In this document: one piece after another, positions 35,089-46,089 of the stretch
Position numbering within the stretch: position 1 is the stretch's first letter
How the letters are laid out: every line of letters starts with the position of its first letter
Origin: Clarkia xantiana subsp. parviflora
Lineage: Eukaryota; Streptophyta; Magnoliopsida; Myrtales; Onagraceae
Direction: 5' to 3'
Assembly: GCA_036873135.1 (NCBI GenBank)
Contig: JAPTYO010000017.1
Coordinates: 9,424,001 to 9,488,000 of the forward strand
DNA length: 64,000 nt
Notes under the pieces: generated by a model
Told to the model about the DNA's origin: nothing
What the model saw: only the letters and a program-made list of their open reading frames with translations
Database searches by the model: none
Position numbers and translations under genes: made by a program

Positions 35089-35815
35089 TCATCCACGAAG
35101 CTTTAAGAGATAAAGGTAGAGCATTAGGAGTACTGTTGTCAAACGAGACACACTTTTTACTTCACTGTTATCTCTGGTGTTTATCACTAGATTCTCGTTC
35201 GAGGACCAAAATGATGATCCTGTTTCCTCTGCATCTTCCCTTGATCTCTTGCGGTGAGGCACAGAGGAACCTTCTGGTTCTTTTAGTTTGCTTTCAACAA
35301 ACAGGACCATGGTAAACTTAATTGATTCAATCAAGTAACCCAGTCCCTTGTCGTCGGCCAACCATGATATCGGGTATCTCTGTGCAATACTGAGTATCTT
35401 TCTCCAATTTGATCTTTCGTTTTGAAGATCCGATGTGGGTTTTACACCTGCATTTTGGAAGTAAGGGCAACATACTCAAACAACACTCCTCTAGCTTCGG
35501 CTGCCCTTCCTCCACCGAAGAAGAGTCTAATGGCACACCAAAGCTGAAGAGCGCTGAAGTTGAGTTTGAAGTCCTCTGCAACATCTCTGTCCAAGGATGC
35601 CAGTATCACCTTGCAAGCTCTCCGATCGTCAAGGCTCCTCATCATTTTAGGGAATAGAAGGTTCCATGCCCATCCACCAGTGTCCTTCCCTTATTCACAT
35701 CAATACACTTATGTGTACTTTCAGCGAATAGAAGTTCTCTTACATGCTCACTCCATGCATCATAGTCCATGTCATCCAGATAGCGAGGCTCGTAGAAGCG
35801 AACTGACCCAGCCAT
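35089..35815 (-). pseudogene. Decayed gag of C1
   Basis: The start is probably MAGSVRFYEPRYLDDMDYDA at 35815, a Copia-like gag opening (target phrase followed by YDAWSEHVRELL). After stops the sequence continues in shifted frames: SLDDRRACKVILASLDRDVA and FSALQLWCAIRLFFGGG (35645-35442), then RKRSREDAEETGSS (35361-35089). At least two frameshifts. No zinc knuckle was found. Confidence 0.65.
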
Positions 35816-37928
35816 GAAAAACTAACACTTTGATAATCATGCAAAATCAGGGAGACAATAAGATTTTGAGAAAGAATTGCATACATCAAATATATTTTAA
35901 GATGGAATGCGACAAGTAACGATTCTTCAGTCATCTAAACCAACCGACAACCAGTAGACCAATGGAAGATGGTTGTGAAAGAGTTCACATTACTGTCGTC
36001 TTCAATCCAATAGACCAGTCTTTTAAAACGGTTTTAATCGCAAATTACCGGAACGAGAATTTTAAAACAAGTATACCCGATCTTGGCTTTACCAAGGCAT
36101 TTTTTATTCTGAAAAATATTCCAATGAATTTACTCATACATAAATAATTCTACCATCCATGTAAATCATCATACGCAAGTAACATTCATCACACAAACCA
36201 CACACTCATGCTTACGCATAATGCGTCTAATGATCTGAGGAACTCATGCTTGCATACATAATTCTACTTTCAAGTAAATTATCAAATGCGGCTACATCCT
36301 CAACATTCTAGCATACGTGTCAAACATGAAACTTCCACGTCAATCATACATATTTGGAGAGTGGTTTTTTATTTTAAAATATTTTAAACATTAGGGGATG
36401 ATTTGCAATTCATGCTTATATTCAATTACGCATCATTCTAGACGTGAATCCTAGGCAATATCAACCATCACAGCATGTCTATCCTAGTGCGCATACCATA
36501 TATTTAACCAGGGCTCTGCCCCCAAATGCAATATCCAGCTAGCTTGACTCAGTCAAGTCGACAGTTCTAATCATGCATAAATATATATCGAATAATAAAA
36601 AATTGCAATTCAGCCCACTAATTAATCCAGTCCCAAAAACAAGTATCTCCGAGATCCATCCCCATAATCAAAACAAGGCATAAATGTTTAATTGTTATGT
36701 GAATAATAATAAACCCTTGAGCACTGTGTAAGCCCTTTAAGGTTCGAAACATTTGGATTTTAAAACTTGACCTCCCTATTTTATTTAATTGACTTGAATT
36801 CGGTTTTGAAAATTCGGTTCGGTTCAGTCAATTTCGGTCCGGTTCGGTCCAGAAAAATCCGGTTCGGGTCTGGTTTAGTAAAATTCGGTTCAGTGCGGTT
36901 TTATTTTCAAAATCTGGTTCAGTCCGAATCGTTCTAATAAAAATAGGGCTTGGTTCGGTTCATCACTCAAAACAGGTTCGGTTGGATCCACTTAGTTACC
37001 CCGGTCCGACCCGACCCGACAAAGTCGAACCGATTAAGAAAACTCGATTCGGTTTAAGCGTCCCGGTTTGGTATATTGGACCGGCCCATTAATTAATTCA
37101 AAGGGTTTAGGCCGAAATGTTTACTTGTGAGCTAAGTAGGGTTTTGGTGTCCACTAAAAACTTAACTTAGCCATCAATTAACATTATTTATATAAAATAA
37201 TTTTCAATATATATATATATATATATATAATTCGGCACTTTATAAATACATACACATTTATTGCTAAGATTCTATCTTTAAGACAAAATCAATCAACAAT
37301 ATATATGTATATAAAAATTCGACACAAATAATATATATATGTACTTATTTGTTGTCAATATCTTAAATAGGGAAACACATATACTGCAATATATTTTTCT
37401 TAATCTTTTAGGCAACTAATATCTATCAATAATATCTTAACCCTATTAATTATCTAGATATATTGATAGTTATATAGATTTCTATATATTAATGTGAATC
37501 TATTCTTATGTTTCCAATTATAGATATATTGTTATCTAGGATAAAAATTAAAATATAGTAAACAATATATTACTTAATTTCGACCGACTTTTTGAAAATT
37601 AGTGCTTAAGAAATTAAAAAATTTACCTTGTAATTCCTAGGGCTTGGCCGAAACTAACACCAAATAGGAAACACGTGGTTAAATTTCAAGATCAAATTTT
37701 AATAAGATCTACAATCCAATGTTAGATTTTGATTAAAAAAAATGTTTTTCTTGAAGATCATGAACATCAAATTTTCCTAAGAACATCATGAAAATTTCGG
37801 ACCATAAGCAACTTAAAAATTCGAAAATTTTAAACCTTTTCCTTTTAAAAGTTTCGGTCCAATTTTAAAACTTTCAAGAATACTAATTTTTCAAAATCAT
37901 GAACTCCTAACAGAGGCTCTGATACCAC
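35816..37928 (-). other. Leader region and primer site of C1
   Basis: About 2.1 kb between the primer site and gag. 36790-37060 is packed with TTCGGTT/CGGTTCGG variants, and AT-rich runs with ATATAT microsatellites follow (37209-37230). Next to the LTR, plus-strand GGCTCTGATACCA (37914-37926) is the complement of TGGTATCAGAGCC, the standard Copia primer site for initiator tRNA-Met. Confidence 0.75.
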
Positions 37929-38216
37929 TATTAGAGTACGGGGAATAATCACTACGGATACTATAAACATGGTACATGCTAGTAATCAATATTACGCAGC
38001 GGAAGATTCCAACATACCTCAGACGTAATCCGTAGTCCCAAGATCCTGCATTAAGGAGTTCACGGTCTTCCGGTCGGCACCCGTATAGGTTCTTGTTAAG
38101 GAAGCACTACACGGTATATTCTCCACAGCAAAACCTCTGATCGATTCTTGGTAGGGACGGATCTCCGGAGTGTTTGCTTGAAGGCAAACTGGCACACCCT
38201 TAGTGTTATGTGGTTC
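37929..38216 (-). repeat. Truncated 5' LTR of C1
   Basis: 288 bp matching the first half of the 3' LTR at 30193 (TTACGGGGAGTAATCACT-like, GCAGCGGAAGATTC). The inner end reads TA where TG is expected. The match ends at about 38216 in GTGGTTCGG, where N3 LTR sequence starts. The outer half is deleted. Confidence 0.85.
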
Positions 38217-38676
38217 GGACCCCCACCCCCCGGACGATATTTCGCCTGGGCCTCGCCCTTGGAGGCCACACACCAACACTTAGCCATGTTAAACCTATCT
38301 ACGGTCGAGCCAGGGTCAAATTTACCTTATTTACGGTCAACGCCAACTTATATTACGAACCTGCCACTACCGGACCAGGAAACCACTGGAACCGGGGCGG
38401 TTCAATAGGAACTCTATAAATAGAGACCTCCTCTCCTCATTTGAAGGTAATCTCTCACTCTCTCTCTAAGCTCACTACCTCTCTTTAAAGCTCATACTCA
38501 CTTAAGCTTCAGAATGGGCTTACCGGGACCCCTCGGTGCCCATTTGCAAGTACCCAAGGAGAGGAAGCGAGGATCCGAGAAGAAAGAAGCCCACGAAGTA
38601 GAAGTTCGGGAAGAAGAAGCCCACGAAGGATAAGGTCGAGAAGAAGAAGCCCACAGAAGAAACTCGTGTGCAAACA
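38217..38676 (+). repeat. Second part of the N3 3' LTR
   Basis: It aligns with the E LTR from CCGGACGATAT onward: GACGATATTTCGCCTGGGC, GTCAACGCCAACTTATATTA, a TATA box (TATAAATA, 38414-38421), a diverged shared motif (TTAAGCTTCAGAATGGG near 38506), and an end GTGTGCAAACA like the E LTR end (GTCCAAACA). It is inserted in the C2 leader at 38677. Confidence 0.8.
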
Positions 38677-39157
38677 AATTCGATTTTGAAAGATCCGGTT
38701 CGGTTCAGTTCGGTCCAGTAAATCTGTTCGGTTCGGTTCAGTAAATCCGGTTCGGTCCGGTTTTTATTTTCAAAATCTGGTTCGGTCCGAACCGGTCCAA
38801 TAAAATAGGGTTCGGTTCAACACACAAAACCTGTTCGGTTAGGTCCACTTAGTTACCCCGGTTCGACCCAACCCGGCTAGGTCGAACCGATTAAGAAAAT
38901 TCGGTTTGGTTTTATTCATATCTTGTTTAGCAAATTGGACCGGCCCATTAATCACTTAGGGTTGGGCCGGAATAATCTTGTGGGCTAAGTAGGGTTTTAA
39001 AGTCCACTAAAACCTTAACTTAGCCTCCAAGAATTATTAACTATATAAAATAATTTCCAATATTGCATATATATATATATTTATTTATTGTCAAGATTCT
39101 ATCTATAAGATGTAAATCAATCAACAATATATATACATATTATATATAAATTTCGGC

Positions 39158-39214
<57 letters not shown>

Positions 39215-39766
39215 TGTCAATATCTTAAATAGGGAAACAAATATACTGACAATATATTCTCTTAATCTTTTAGGTAACTAAATCTATCAATAATATCTCA
39301 ATCCCTCTAGATATATTGATAGTTATATATATTTCCATATATTTAATGTGAACCTATCCTTATGTTTCCAATTATAGATATATTGTTACCTTTAATAAAA
39401 ATTAAAATACGGTAAACAATATTCTAGATCTATTTCGGCCGAAACTTTTAACTCGGGGCCTAAGAAATTAAAAAATTCCACCTTGTAATTCCTATAGTGT
39501 TCGGCCGAAAACACATATTTGGAGACAAGTGGTCAAATTTCAAGATCAAATTTTAATAAGATCTACAATCCAATATTTGATTTTGATAAAAGTCCCATTT
39601 TTCTTGAAGATCATGAACATAAAATTTTACTAAGAACATCATGAAAATTTCAACACATCCACTTAAAATTTCGAAATTTTTTAAAAGATCACATCTTTAA
39701 ATTTTCGGCCAGAAACTCAAATTTTCAAGAACATCAATTTATCAAAAACAAGAACTTCTGACACAG

Positions 39767-39779
39767 ACTCTGATACCAC
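39767..39779 (-). other. Primer binding site of C2
   Basis: Plus strand CTCTGATACCAC, i.e. minus TGGTATCAGAG, matches the initiator tRNA-Met primer site directly beside the LTR end. Confidence 0.8.
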
Positions 39780-40382
39780 TGATGGATTACGGGGCAGATT
39801 ACTACGGAAACATAAACAAGTTACATGCTTGTAATCAGAATTACGCAACGGAAAAAATATGCACATACCTAAAACCCTTTCCGTAGTCCCCAAGGATCCT
39901 GCTGAGGGAGTTCACGACCCACCGGACGGAACCCGTAGAAGTTCTTGTTAAGGAAGTCCTACGCGGTATTAGCTCCACGGCAAAGCCTCTGATCGATTCT
40001 TGGCAGGGACGGATCTCCAAAGTGTTTTGCTCTAAGCAAATTGGCACACCCTTGGTGGTGCTATAGGTTCGTCCAAAATTTGTGTTCTAGGTGTGAGGTT
40101 TTTCTCTCAAATCACCACTTAGGAGGAATTGTGAATTACCCCAAATAAAACCCTAACACCTTTTATTTATAGGAGGAGCAAAGTGGATAAAAGTCCACTG
40201 TGCCCCTACCTGTAAAGTTCGGTCGGCCATGTATAAGGGAGGCCCAATATTTTGTTTCTCTCATGTCAATTGGGATTTGGGTCAAACTCAATTTTTCTAA
40301 TGTGAAATTTACCCAATTTCTTAGGTAACGTATACATATTAACGGGCTACCAATTACAGACCCCAGTCACCATATGCTAACA
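39780..40382 (-). repeat. 5' LTR of C2
   Basis: 603 bp, with plus-strand ends TGATGGATTACGG and ATATGCTAACA. It is similar along its length to the C1 LTR (AGGAGGAGCAAAGTGGA, CCTTGGTGG, TTGGGATTTGGGTC). It abuts E at 40383. Confidence 0.9.
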
Positions 40383-41745
40383 GTGGTACCCTCATTTGAG
40401 ATATATGGTCATGATAGTCATTGTTGAGGTATAAGGGGTGGTACCCTCCTTTGAGATATATGGTCATGATAGCCATTGTTGATGTATAGGGGGGTGGTAC
40501 CCTTCTTTGAGATAAATGGTCATGATAGCCCCTGTTGATGATGTATAGGGGGTGTTACCCTCCTTTGATACATATGGACATGATAGCCCCTGTTGATGTA
40601 TAGGGGGTGTTACCCTCATTTGAGTTGTTGGCTACGGCTTTAGAATAGCCTTTTTCAATATGATAGCCCTTTGATTGAAGGACTTACATTCTATATCATG
40701 TTGGAAGGGTTGCTCTTTGGTTGGGGGACTTACTTTCCGTATCATGTTGGATTAGTTGCCCTTTGATTGGGGGACTTACTTCTCATATCATGTTGGAAGG
40801 GTTGCCCTTTGATTGGGAGACTTACTTCCCGTATCATGTTGGATGAGTTGCCTTTTGATTGGGGGACTTACTTCTCATAACATGTTGGAAGGCTTGCCCT
40901 TTGATTGAGGGACTTACACTCCATATCTTGTTGGATGGGTTGCTTTTTTATTGGGGGCTTACTTCCCATATCATGTTGGAAGGGTTTCCCTTATAGGTCT
41001 TCCCATTTCCTTTTGGAAGGGTTGCCTTGATGGGTCTTCCCCTTGTCTTCGAAGGGTTGCCCTTGTAGGTCTTCCCCTTTCCTTTTGGAAGGATTGCATT
41101 TACGGGTCTTCCCTTATGTCTTCGAAGGGTTGCCCTTATAGGTCTTCCCCTTTCCTTTTGGAAGGGTTGCCTTTTTTGGTCTTCCCCTTATATCTTCGAA
41201 GGGTTGCCCTTATAGGTCTTCCCCTTTCCTTTTGGAAGGGTTGCCTTTATGGGTCTTCCCCTTATGACTTCGAAGAGTTTCCCTTATAGGTCTTCCTCTT
41301 TCCTTTTGGAAGGGTTACCTTTATGGTCTTCCCCTTATATATTCGAAGGGTTGCCCTTATAGGTCTCCCCCTTTCATTTTGGAAGGATTGCCTTTATGGG
41401 TCTTCCCCTTATGTCTTCTAAGGGTTGTCATTATAGGTCTTCCCCTTTCCTTTTGGAAGGGTTGCCTTTATGGGTCTTCCCCTTATTTCTTCAAAGGGTT
41501 GCCCTTATAGGTCTTCCCCTTTCCTTTTGGAATGGTTGCTTTTATGGGTCTTCCCCTTATATCTTCGAAGGGTTGCCCTTATAGGTCTTCCCCTTTCATG
41601 TTGGAAGGGTTGCCTTTATGGGTCTTCCCCTTATGTCTTTGAAGGGTTTCCCTTATAGGTCTACCCCTTTTCTTTTGGAAGGGTTGCCTTTATGGGTCTT
41701 TCCCTTATATCTGGGTTGCCCTTATAGGTCTTCCTCTTTCATTTC
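40383..41745. repeat. Three successive tandem arrays in E
   Basis: 40383-40625: ~57-bp units with GGTACCCTCCTTTGAGATA and GGTCATGATAGCC, about five copies. 40640-40980: ~62-bp units with TTGGAAGGGTTGCCCTTTG and GGGGGACTTACTTC, about six copies. 40980-41745: ~106-bp units with GGTCTTCCCCTTTCCTTTTG and GAAGGGTTGCCCTTATAG, about seven copies. The last array is the reverse-complement relative of the N3 array at 25060-25765. Frames opened by the repeats (repeating L-P-L-S-F-W-K-G-C) are not genes. Confidence 0.9.
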
Positions 41746-41924
41746 TTCATTGGTATGCATTTAAATACATTCACTTCATTAGCTCATAAAATATTTACCT
41801 TGATTAGAGTAAAATGGAGTCAGTAGATTTCTTTCAAGTAGTAATAAGCATAACAATTAAGGTTGGATACTCTTCTTCCTCCCTTTTGTAGTTGATACTT
41901 GGAGGGGATTCCCTAATCCAATAT

Positions 41925-42025
41925 AACAATCCTTCAAGTGTTCTCCACTAAAGGTGTTGGTTGATATTTGCCCATCTACATCTTCTAGGCGGTATCTTTT
42001 GATTGTTGGTATGGATGCGTCTTTT
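41925..42025 (-). pseudogene. Remnant of the E integrase C-terminus
   Basis: On the minus strand the frame reads YRLEDVDGQ.. then NTFSGEHLK, matching the pol ends of T1 (YKLEDHEGKTLKHSFSGEHLKKY) and T2 in order. It is the only pol coding I can identify in E. It lies just before the tandem arrays, which fixes the arrays' position as downstream of pol. Confidence 0.65.
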
Positions 42026-42109
42026 CAGTACCATTTCTTCCTCATGGAACTGATGTATTTTTGAATGACCCCACCTCGTGCTTTAGCGAGTAATGGTGGA
42101 TTTATTTTA

Positions 42110-43948
42110 TGCTTCCATGAACAACGCCACTTCCATGTATTTTGCAAGTAGTGGTGTGTTTCTTTCTATCATTTCTGTAATGAAACATCAAAGTTTTCAT
42201 TAGTATTAAATTATTTTATTGTAAAACTTACAAGTTGTGGATGTCGCCTTATGAGGGCGGTCAATGTTGCCCTATGAGGGCGGTCACTGTTTCCTCCAAC
42301 AATGCAGTGAATCCTTGTAGTGGGTCTATGTTGTATCCTTCCTTTGTGGTTTCCATTGGAATGAGTCAAGCGACATATTCGCGTGGCCCTCTATTTCCGG
42401 GTGGACTATCAAGCACTAGCTCACATGGTGCCCCCCCTAGTTGCTTGGTAGTTGCACTGTTTATTTTTGTTTAGCCTGTTAAGGCTTATCCTCCTATTTC
42501 TTGGTTGGGAATCGAGCAGTTGTTCGTTTGGTATCCCCCAAGTTGCTCGGTCTCCTTACTATTTTGTGTTCTTTGAGCATGCCTTTCTTATATGCATCTT
42601 CCAGAATTGGCGGGGGGATGGGGGGTGTTCAATTTTGATCTTCGTTAATGTTTCTTCCATTGAATCTTCGTAGGTGTTGGTTTGGCGCGGTGCCCCCTAC
42701 CCTGTATTGTTCGCACCCTTAGGTGTAGAATGTTGGTTTTGCAAATCCAATATCCTTTTAACGTCGGAGTTATTGATGATCCTTGCGATGAGCATAGGTT
42801 TGGTGCTTCCCCCTCATTTAGTGCTACCCCTCCTTGGATGTAGAAGTGGATTTTGGCTAAAAAATGAGTATTGTGTTGGGTAGGAGGAGAGGGAGGTGTT
42901 TGCCTAGCAAGTTGTATTCCCTGCTTTCGCAGCGTGTTGTCCTGTCCATGCGGGAGCGTAATAGTGTCGTTGTTGGTGATGCTTAGCGGTCCCTCATTGT
43001 GTTTTTAATAAGTCAACATGTTGTCTATGGTTGACATAAAACTTGATGTGACCGACGTAGCTTCTTGGGTGTACCTTGGGCGGGCGGGCGTCTGATGGGT
43101 GTAACTGCTGTACATAGGTATATGGTAGGATGAGGTTCTATATGATGGCATTATTCCATGGAAATACATATCGTATTAGAACCCCTTGAACGGCATTTTC
43201 TCAAAGTAGGTGAGATAGGCCATGCTGGTTGTATTGGCCCTCCTTGTTTGGGGTTATCCAAGCTCATAGTGGGGGGATGTGTATGCGTGAACTCTCCCTG
43301 CTATCATTGGTGATGCCCCCCCCCCCCCCCCCCCCCCCCCCCAGTGTATGTGGTTTCTCTCACTAATGCCATATTCTTCCTGGGATGGAGATATTGCTTA
43401 TCTCTCCCTCATTAGTGTTGCTATATCCTTCATAGAGTACCTGTTGTTCAGTGTTTACCTCTAGTTGCCTCCTATAGATGTGCTCTGGAAGAGCTACTCT
43501 AGGTGCATTCATGAAGGGATGTGAGGATGGTGCTCGTCCTTGTGGAGGGGTTGTTGTTCTGCTCCCTACTCATTTTGCCCCCTATTGGTATATACTCTCG
43601 AAGAGCTACCATGGGTGCATTTTTGTTGTAGCCACTTCTTTGGCGTTTTGGCATGTTCTTGAGTGTTTGATTGTTGTCCCCATTAGGGGGTTGTCTTTCA
43701 TTAGTGGTGAGGGAGGTAGTTGTTGATTGACTACCGAATGTGGTGTCTTGGAGCTTGATGGAGTGTTATCCATGGAGCGTTGTTCTCCATTGGACGACGA
43801 TTGCTTAGCATCCTTTGGTTGTTTCCCCCGGATGCTAGACTCCTGGAGACCCATAGTTGGTACTTGGCTACCACTCCCTTTTGTTTGTTGCCATCAAGCA
43901 CATGTAGTAGGCTACGTGCTTGTTGCTCGATTCTGCAGACGGCGCTAA
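42110..43948 (-). other. Internal region of E with a possible gag relic
   Basis: About 1.8 kb, mostly without recognisable coding. On the minus strand 43854-43606 is a polar, basic, Ser/Gln/Lys-rich 82-residue frame placed about 95 bases from the primer site, where gag should start; composition and position suggest a gag N-terminus, but no Gag core was found. A run of about 28 cytosines lies at 43315-43342. Confidence 0.4.
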
Positions 43949-44634
43949 TGTTTGGACACGGTGTCCTGAGTGCCTTCTTGCTTCAGACCTCCGCCCATCC
44001 TTCTCCTCAAGATACCTGCAAAAGGGGCAATATCGAGACCACAAGGGGGGGTGATACTCGATGAGCCCTCTCCGATACTTAAATGAGTATAGGCTTTTAG
44101 AGAGAGAAAGTAAGTGCTAGAGAGAGATAGCAGGATTACCTTTGAATGTTGGGAGGAGAGCTCTTATTTATAGAGTTCCTATTGAACTGCGCCGGTTCCA
44201 GTGCTTTCCTGGTCCGGTTGTGGAGTTTTGTAATATAAGTTGGCGTTGACCGTAAATATGGTGCATTTGACCTCGGTTCGACAGTAGATGAGCTTGATAT
44301 GCTTAAGTGTGTGGGAATGGCCTTTGAGGGTGAGCCCGGGCGGTATATCGTCCGGGGATAGGGGTCCGGAAGAGGGGAACTCGTTCGGACTGAGGGCGGA
44401 TACCCGGATGGGTATCCCCGGGACCCCGCTCGAGTACCAGAGCGAGAGAACCTCGCTCGGGTTAGCTCCGAGGGATTTTTTCCCTCGGGGTCTTCCGAGT
44501 GGGTTTCGCCACTCGGGGTGTTTTCGGGCCTAAGTGTTGGGCATCGGGTGTCCATTTTCCAAGCCTCGAACTATAAACAATTGTGGCCCAATTATCGGAT
44601 CCAATTGTATAATAGCTTGGGCGTATATCCAATA
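43949..44634 (-). repeat. 5' LTR of E
   Basis: 686 bp; the minus strand starts TATTGGATATACGCCC (TG mutated to TA) and ends GTGTCCAAACA, followed by the primer site. TATAAATA on the minus strand is at 44164-44171, and the shared motif TTAAGTATCGGAGAGGG at 44066-44082. It serves as the intact reference for the split N3 LTR. Confidence 0.88.
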
Positions 44635-45379
44635 CTATGAACCAATGTTCTTCCGGGAGGAGTTTAGTAAGTCGTTTTGTATTGTGGATTGGGACATTTA
44701 TTCGCCAATTCACATCAATGTCACTTCCTTGCATTTTGAGGATGACTTCTCTAGAGTCTAATTTGATTACCACCTAGTTCATTTCCCTATTAATGGTGAG
44801 TTCAATTTTAGTTTGGATAACCCAGACTTCTAACTCTAAGCTCCCCATGCACGTTTATAATGGAGTACAATATGCAACCAGAAAAAAATATATATTAACT
44901 TAGAAAAATTATATAAATATACAATATATTTGAAAAATATGATTTTTTTTTTGGTAATAACGTGAAAACGATGATAATTGGTACTTTCTAGTATTTTTAA
45001 AGTATCAAAACTAAACCCTAATTGCTTATACAAATGTTACAATTGAGTCGAATTTGCAGATCAGTTCAGCGTCAATCGATCTAGGACACTCTTGTAACCG
45101 TAGTATAAGTTATTAGGTCTTAATTTGGATATTTATAAAAGTATTCAACTATTTTTTAAATTTCCAATGTATTTGACGACAATATTGGACGAATGATCCA
45201 AAGAAGTGCCAATTACCGTTTATTTAAAGATGGTGTACATTTTAAAATATGTTGATACGAAAACCCATATTTTCTCAAACGTATAATATGGTTTATATAC
45301 TTTTCCATATTGGACCTCCCTTGGGACATTAGATTACACTAACTACAATTCATAGTCTAGCAAAGAGAGTTGAATATTA
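44635..45379. other. AT-rich intergenic DNA
   Basis: No coding frame or repeat family that I recognise. Several long A/T runs. Confidence 0.4.
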
Positions 45380-45736
45380 AAATTTACAATACTCTTCAAG
45401 TCAGAAGCCTCGAAATAGCGGTTCGTCTCGCTATACAAGAACGATGGCCAAAAGTTGATGTTGAGACATATTTTTTGGAGGTGGCATTGTCTTTAAACAA
45501 AGATCAGCACCAAGTGGCATTGGAGAATCGACCCAATTATTAGAAACATCAAGCACCTAGCAACGCAAATACCGGAAATCACTTGGCGAGGAATTCCAAG
45601 ATCGGCAAATGAATGTGCAAAATGGATCGCTACTCAGTTAAGAAAGAGGAAGTAGTGCATTGACAACTGGGTTTCACAACCCCCGCTCTCTCTTTTAGAT
45701 TTGCTTAATAAGGATCATAATTTTTTCCCTCTATGA
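45380..45736 (+). pseudogene. RNase H-like end of a plant LINE (non-LTR retrotransposon)
   Basis: Plus strand: LEIAVRLAIQERWPKVDVET, then after a one-base shift HWRIDPIIRNIKHLATQIPE, ITWRGIPRSANECAKWIA, and after a TAG stop WVSQPPLSLLDLLNKD with a final TGA at 45734-45736. This order (E..A..A, V.VE, W....I..I, PR.AN..A.W.A, PP.....L..D) is the RNase H domain that ends many plant LINE ORF2 proteins. About 40 bases later the strand has a TTTTTTTTTAATGAAGC tail and a short A run, consistent with a 5'-truncated LINE 3' end. Confidence 0.7.
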
Positions 45737-46089
45737 TGTAATAGATTTTCTCGATTTTTTTTTAATGAAGCTTCTCTGTGGCTAAAAAAATCCTCGAAAC
45801 TTAAAATTGACGATTTTTTTCCGAATGGATTGAATAAGAGTGTTACAAACTAATAATGAGGTTCTTACAAATATTAATGTGGGTCTTAATGTCTTACACA
45901 AAATACTGGGTTTTACACTAAAATAATCGGGGTTCGGGTAAATTTTTCTTCAGGAATGAACATTTGGCCCAAATTAAAATACTCGATAATGAGTGATGTT
46001 TGTCATCTTCATTTTACTCAGGTTATAACTCCAGTACCACCAATTCCAGAATGATCTCTGATAAGGCATCACAGTTAAGTTGGATGTGT

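Larger units (their letters stand above)
30193..38216 (-). mobile_element. C1: degraded Copia retrotransposon inside the N3 LTR
   Basis: Minus strand: a truncated 5' LTR (38216-37929), primer site for initiator tRNA-Met, a ~2.1-kb leader, a decayed gag (35815-35089), degraded protease and integrase space, RT (33235-32891), RNase H (32354-31878) and a 3' LTR (30788-30193). It splits an N3 LTR. About 130 bp of that LTR and the outer half of the C1 5' LTR are missing at the right junction, so a deletion followed the insertion. Confidence 0.85.
38677..40382 (-). mobile_element. C2: 5' end of a second Copia copy of the C1 family
   Basis: It contains a complete 5' LTR (40382-39780), the tRNA-Met primer site and about 1.1 kb of leader. 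The leader aligns with 36770-37913 of C1, including the TTCGGTTCGG block (38680-38880) and an expanded (AT)n at 39159-39210. It breaks at 38677, where the N3 LTR begins, so N3 inserted into C2. The remainder of C2 is not in the window as far as I can see. Confidence 0.82.
40383..44634 (-). mobile_element. E: Gypsy element of the N3 LTR family, interrupted by C2
   Basis: Minus strand: 5' LTR (44634-43949), primer site (TTAGCGCCGTCTGCAG, a variant of the T-family site), a ~1.8-kb stretch with a possible gag relic, a remnant of the integrase C-terminus (about 42025-41925), then several tandem arrays down to 40383, where the C2 LTR begins. The antisense gene and 3' LTR expected next are missing. 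Pol is almost entirely lost. Confidence 0.8.

Noticed and set aside
39159..39210. (AT)n run considered as a matrix-attachment or origin signal
   Set aside because: It is an expansion of shorter AT runs present at the same leader position in C1, so an ordinary microsatellite.
40951..41658. Plus-strand frames with repeated 'LPLSFWKGCLYGSSP' phrases, looking like a repeat protein
   Set aside because: They are translations of the tandem DNA array; the unit stays open in several frames and there is no flanking gene structure.
43315..43342. Run of about 28 C (and a run of about 18 G at 27139-27156) considered as shared structure
   Set aside because: They fall in different parts of their elements (E gag-side spacer against the N3 antisense gene), so they are independent slippage tracts; lengths may also be sequencing artefacts.
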